Of a DNA stretch of 6,419 bases, positions 5,115 to 6,419 are shown in pieces. Position numbers and translations under genes: made by a program. Source of the stretch: JAAYXU01 sp050942555 (GTDB lineage Bacteria; Bacillota; Clostridia; Christensenellales; UMGS416); NCBI GenBank assembly GCA_050942555.1, contig JBMNNN010000121.1, forward strand, positions 1 to 6,419, in the 5' to 3' direction. Each line of letters opens with the position of its first letter. The stretch's first letter is position 1. The notes under the pieces were generated by a model that saw nothing but the letters and a program-made list of their open reading frames with translations, was not told where the DNA came from and did not search any database.

Positions 5115-6419
5115 CTGCCTTTCAGTCGGTAATGGACGACAGCCAGCGTCAGGGCTTCAGCCAGCATGGACGCCGCAAGCGCCAGCGGCGCGATAAGCGC
5201 CGGGTTTGACAGGCTGCCTCCCGGCAGGACCAGCAGCAGCACACCCGCGCTGAGCGAAACAAGCTGCACGATCTTCCCGGTCGACATCCAGCGGGTTTTC
5301 CGCTCCAGCATCGCGACGCCCCAGTAGTATTCGCGCAGGTTCACTACGAGCGGAAGGGGCAGCGCCACCGCCATGACGCCCAGCGCCATCCGGGTCAGCG
5401 CCTCGCCGCTGCCCAGCAGATCCCGGAGTATGAAAGCGCCCAGCGGCGTGAATACCATGACCGCGAGGGCCGCGATCTGTATCGCGGCAAGTATGCCCGA
5501 GAACTGCAGTATGCGGATACGGTTGCGGTACTGCGCGTCCATAAAGCCCAGCACCACCTGATGCAGCATGCCCGACGTGTCCAGCACACACAGCACCACC
5601 GACCAGCCCACCGCGTAAGCGGCCAGGGCCAGTTCGGGCGCAGCGGTATGGGCGAGCCCCGTATTGATGACGGGGTCGCTGAACGATCTTAGCAGGCTCA
5701 TGATGAGCACGGGAAACGAGAACACAACGACCTGCCGCGCTGTCAGCGTCCGCACCGTTTCCTCAGCCCGAGGCAGAAAGTCGAGCCTGGCCAGATAGTC
5801 GCGGATGCGGAATTTCACCATCGCTAACACGGTGATCCCCTCAATAAAACCGGTCAGCGTGAATATGATGCCCGGTAAGAGCACATCATGCGCAAAAGAA
5901 CAGCGGAACAATATGAAAACGCAAAGCATCGTAAAAACGGTCCGCACGAACGTGGCCGTGGGCAGTATATAGGTTTCGCGCAGCCGTATTGCCACAGGTC
6001 CGTACCCGTCGCGCATGAGCCACGCGAACTGAAGCCACATGATGACCCGCATCATCAGCAGCGCGGCGTAGGAGAGCTCGCGGGGATTGCCCATCAACCG
6101 CTCGAATATGAAAAGGCCGATCGGCGAATAGCATACGATCAGGAATACGCCGGTCACCGCCAGCACCACCCATGTGAAAACCCGCCTGCTCACAAGATAG
6201 CTCTGGCAGTCTCGCGTCAGCCCCGATATGCATTGGCGCACGATCATCGTGGGCGCCTGGAGCACCTGATAGAGGCTCTTTGCGAGCGCGAAGGCAGCCA
6301 GATACAGCTCAGGCTTCGAGAGACGGGCGATACCGGCGTTCATGAGCGCATGCGAAAGAAGTATGAGAAAACTGGTCATAGCCAGCGGTATGAAGAAGCG
6401 GAACATCGCGCCGAAGGAA
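5108..6419 (-). CDS. MOP/MATE-like polytopic membrane protein (5' end outside window)
   Basis: The reverse strand is open from the right edge to the TGA at 5108-5110. The first ATG in the window, at 6406, has no Shine-Dalgarno, and the frame stays open upstream of it, so the true start is probably beyond 6419. Numbering from that ATG gives 432 residues with about 11-12 hydrophobic segments and short basic loops, for example at 4-23, 77-100, 112-130, 148-168, 176-197 and 225-243, with four or five more to 425. The two halves are clearly related at an offset of about 225 residues. FFIPLAMTS...MNAGIAR...PELYLAAFA (4-40) matches FSFPVLIMS...INTGLAH...PELALAAYA (229-265), and R132xxY...VA...RxT145 recurs at R358xxY...VA...RxT371. 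Such a two-fold repeat fits the MOP superfamily (MATE exporters, lipid and polysaccharide flippases, ANKH-like proteins). The cargo is unknown. The gene converges on the AraC gene and is not part of the sugar operon. Confidence 0.75.
   Translation of the reverse strand, partial: SFGAMFRFFIPLAMTSFLILLSHALMNAGIARLSKPELYLAAFALAKSLYQVLQAPTMIVRQCISGLTRDCQSYLVSRRVFTWVVLAVTGVFLIVCYSPIGLFIFERLMGNPRELSYAALLMMRVIMWLQFAWLMRDGYGPVAIRLRETYILPTATFVRTVFTMLCVFILFRCSFAHDVLLPGIIFTLTGFIEGITVLAMVKFRIRDYLARLDFLPRAEETVRTLTARQVVVFSFPVLIMSLLRSFSDPVINTGLAHTAAPELALAAYAVGWSVVLCVLDTSGMLHQVVLGFMDAQYRNRIRILQFSGILAAIQIAALAVMVFTPLGAFILRDLLGSGEALTRMALGVMAVALPLPLVVNLREYYWGVAMLERKTRWMSTGKIVQLVSLSAGVLLLVLPGGSLSNPALIAPLALAASMLAEALTLAVVHYRLKGRL

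Overview
The window looks like a chromosomal carbohydrate-use locus from a GC-rich member of the Firmicutes, most likely class Clostridia. This is inferred from strong AGGAGG/GGGAGG ribosome binding sites, a Clostridia-style LacI regulator, an AraC regulator next to sugar enzymes, and a MOP-type membrane protein of a kind common in Firmicutes. It cannot be confirmed without a search.

Layout. Positions 1-290 (minus) hold the N-terminal part of a LacI-family repressor that runs off the left edge. It has a near-consensus promoter and an 18-bp palindromic operator over its predicted transcription start, so it probably represses itself. Positions 354-1263 are a visibly more AT-rich accessory stretch. 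It holds a broken ISNCY-type transposase whose N-terminal helix-turn-helix part is joined, out of frame, to its C-terminal part with the catalytic core missing (424-938). This is followed by a large imperfect inverted repeat (951-1088) that could fold into a long RNA hairpin. A clean Rho-independent terminator (1264-1290) closes the operon that comes next.

The core is a tight three-gene minus-strand operon, read from 4034 down to 1314: a xylose-isomerase-like TIM-barrel sugar epimerase/isomerase, a Gfo/Idh/MocA NAD(P)-dependent sugar oxidoreductase, and a second, clearly different TIM-barrel sugar isomerase. The gaps are 3 and 12 bases, and translation looks coupled. An AraC-family activator with an N-terminal cupin (4169-5074, plus) is transcribed divergently. 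The two predicted promoters share the same -35 region, so the AraC protein is the obvious candidate regulator of the operon.

Positions 5108-6419 (minus, 5' end outside the window) encode a polytopic membrane protein of the MATE/MOP-flippase type with a clear two-fold internal duplication. It converges on the AraC gene.

Together the operon suggests oxidation of a sugar, polyol or glycoside at a ring or chain carbon, followed by isomerisation or elimination by the TIM-barrel enzymes. The substrate is not readable from the sequence, and no transporter, kinase or glycosidase for it lies in the window. The best candidates for something undescribed are the oxidoreductase with its two TIM-barrel partners, and the structured element at 951-1088.
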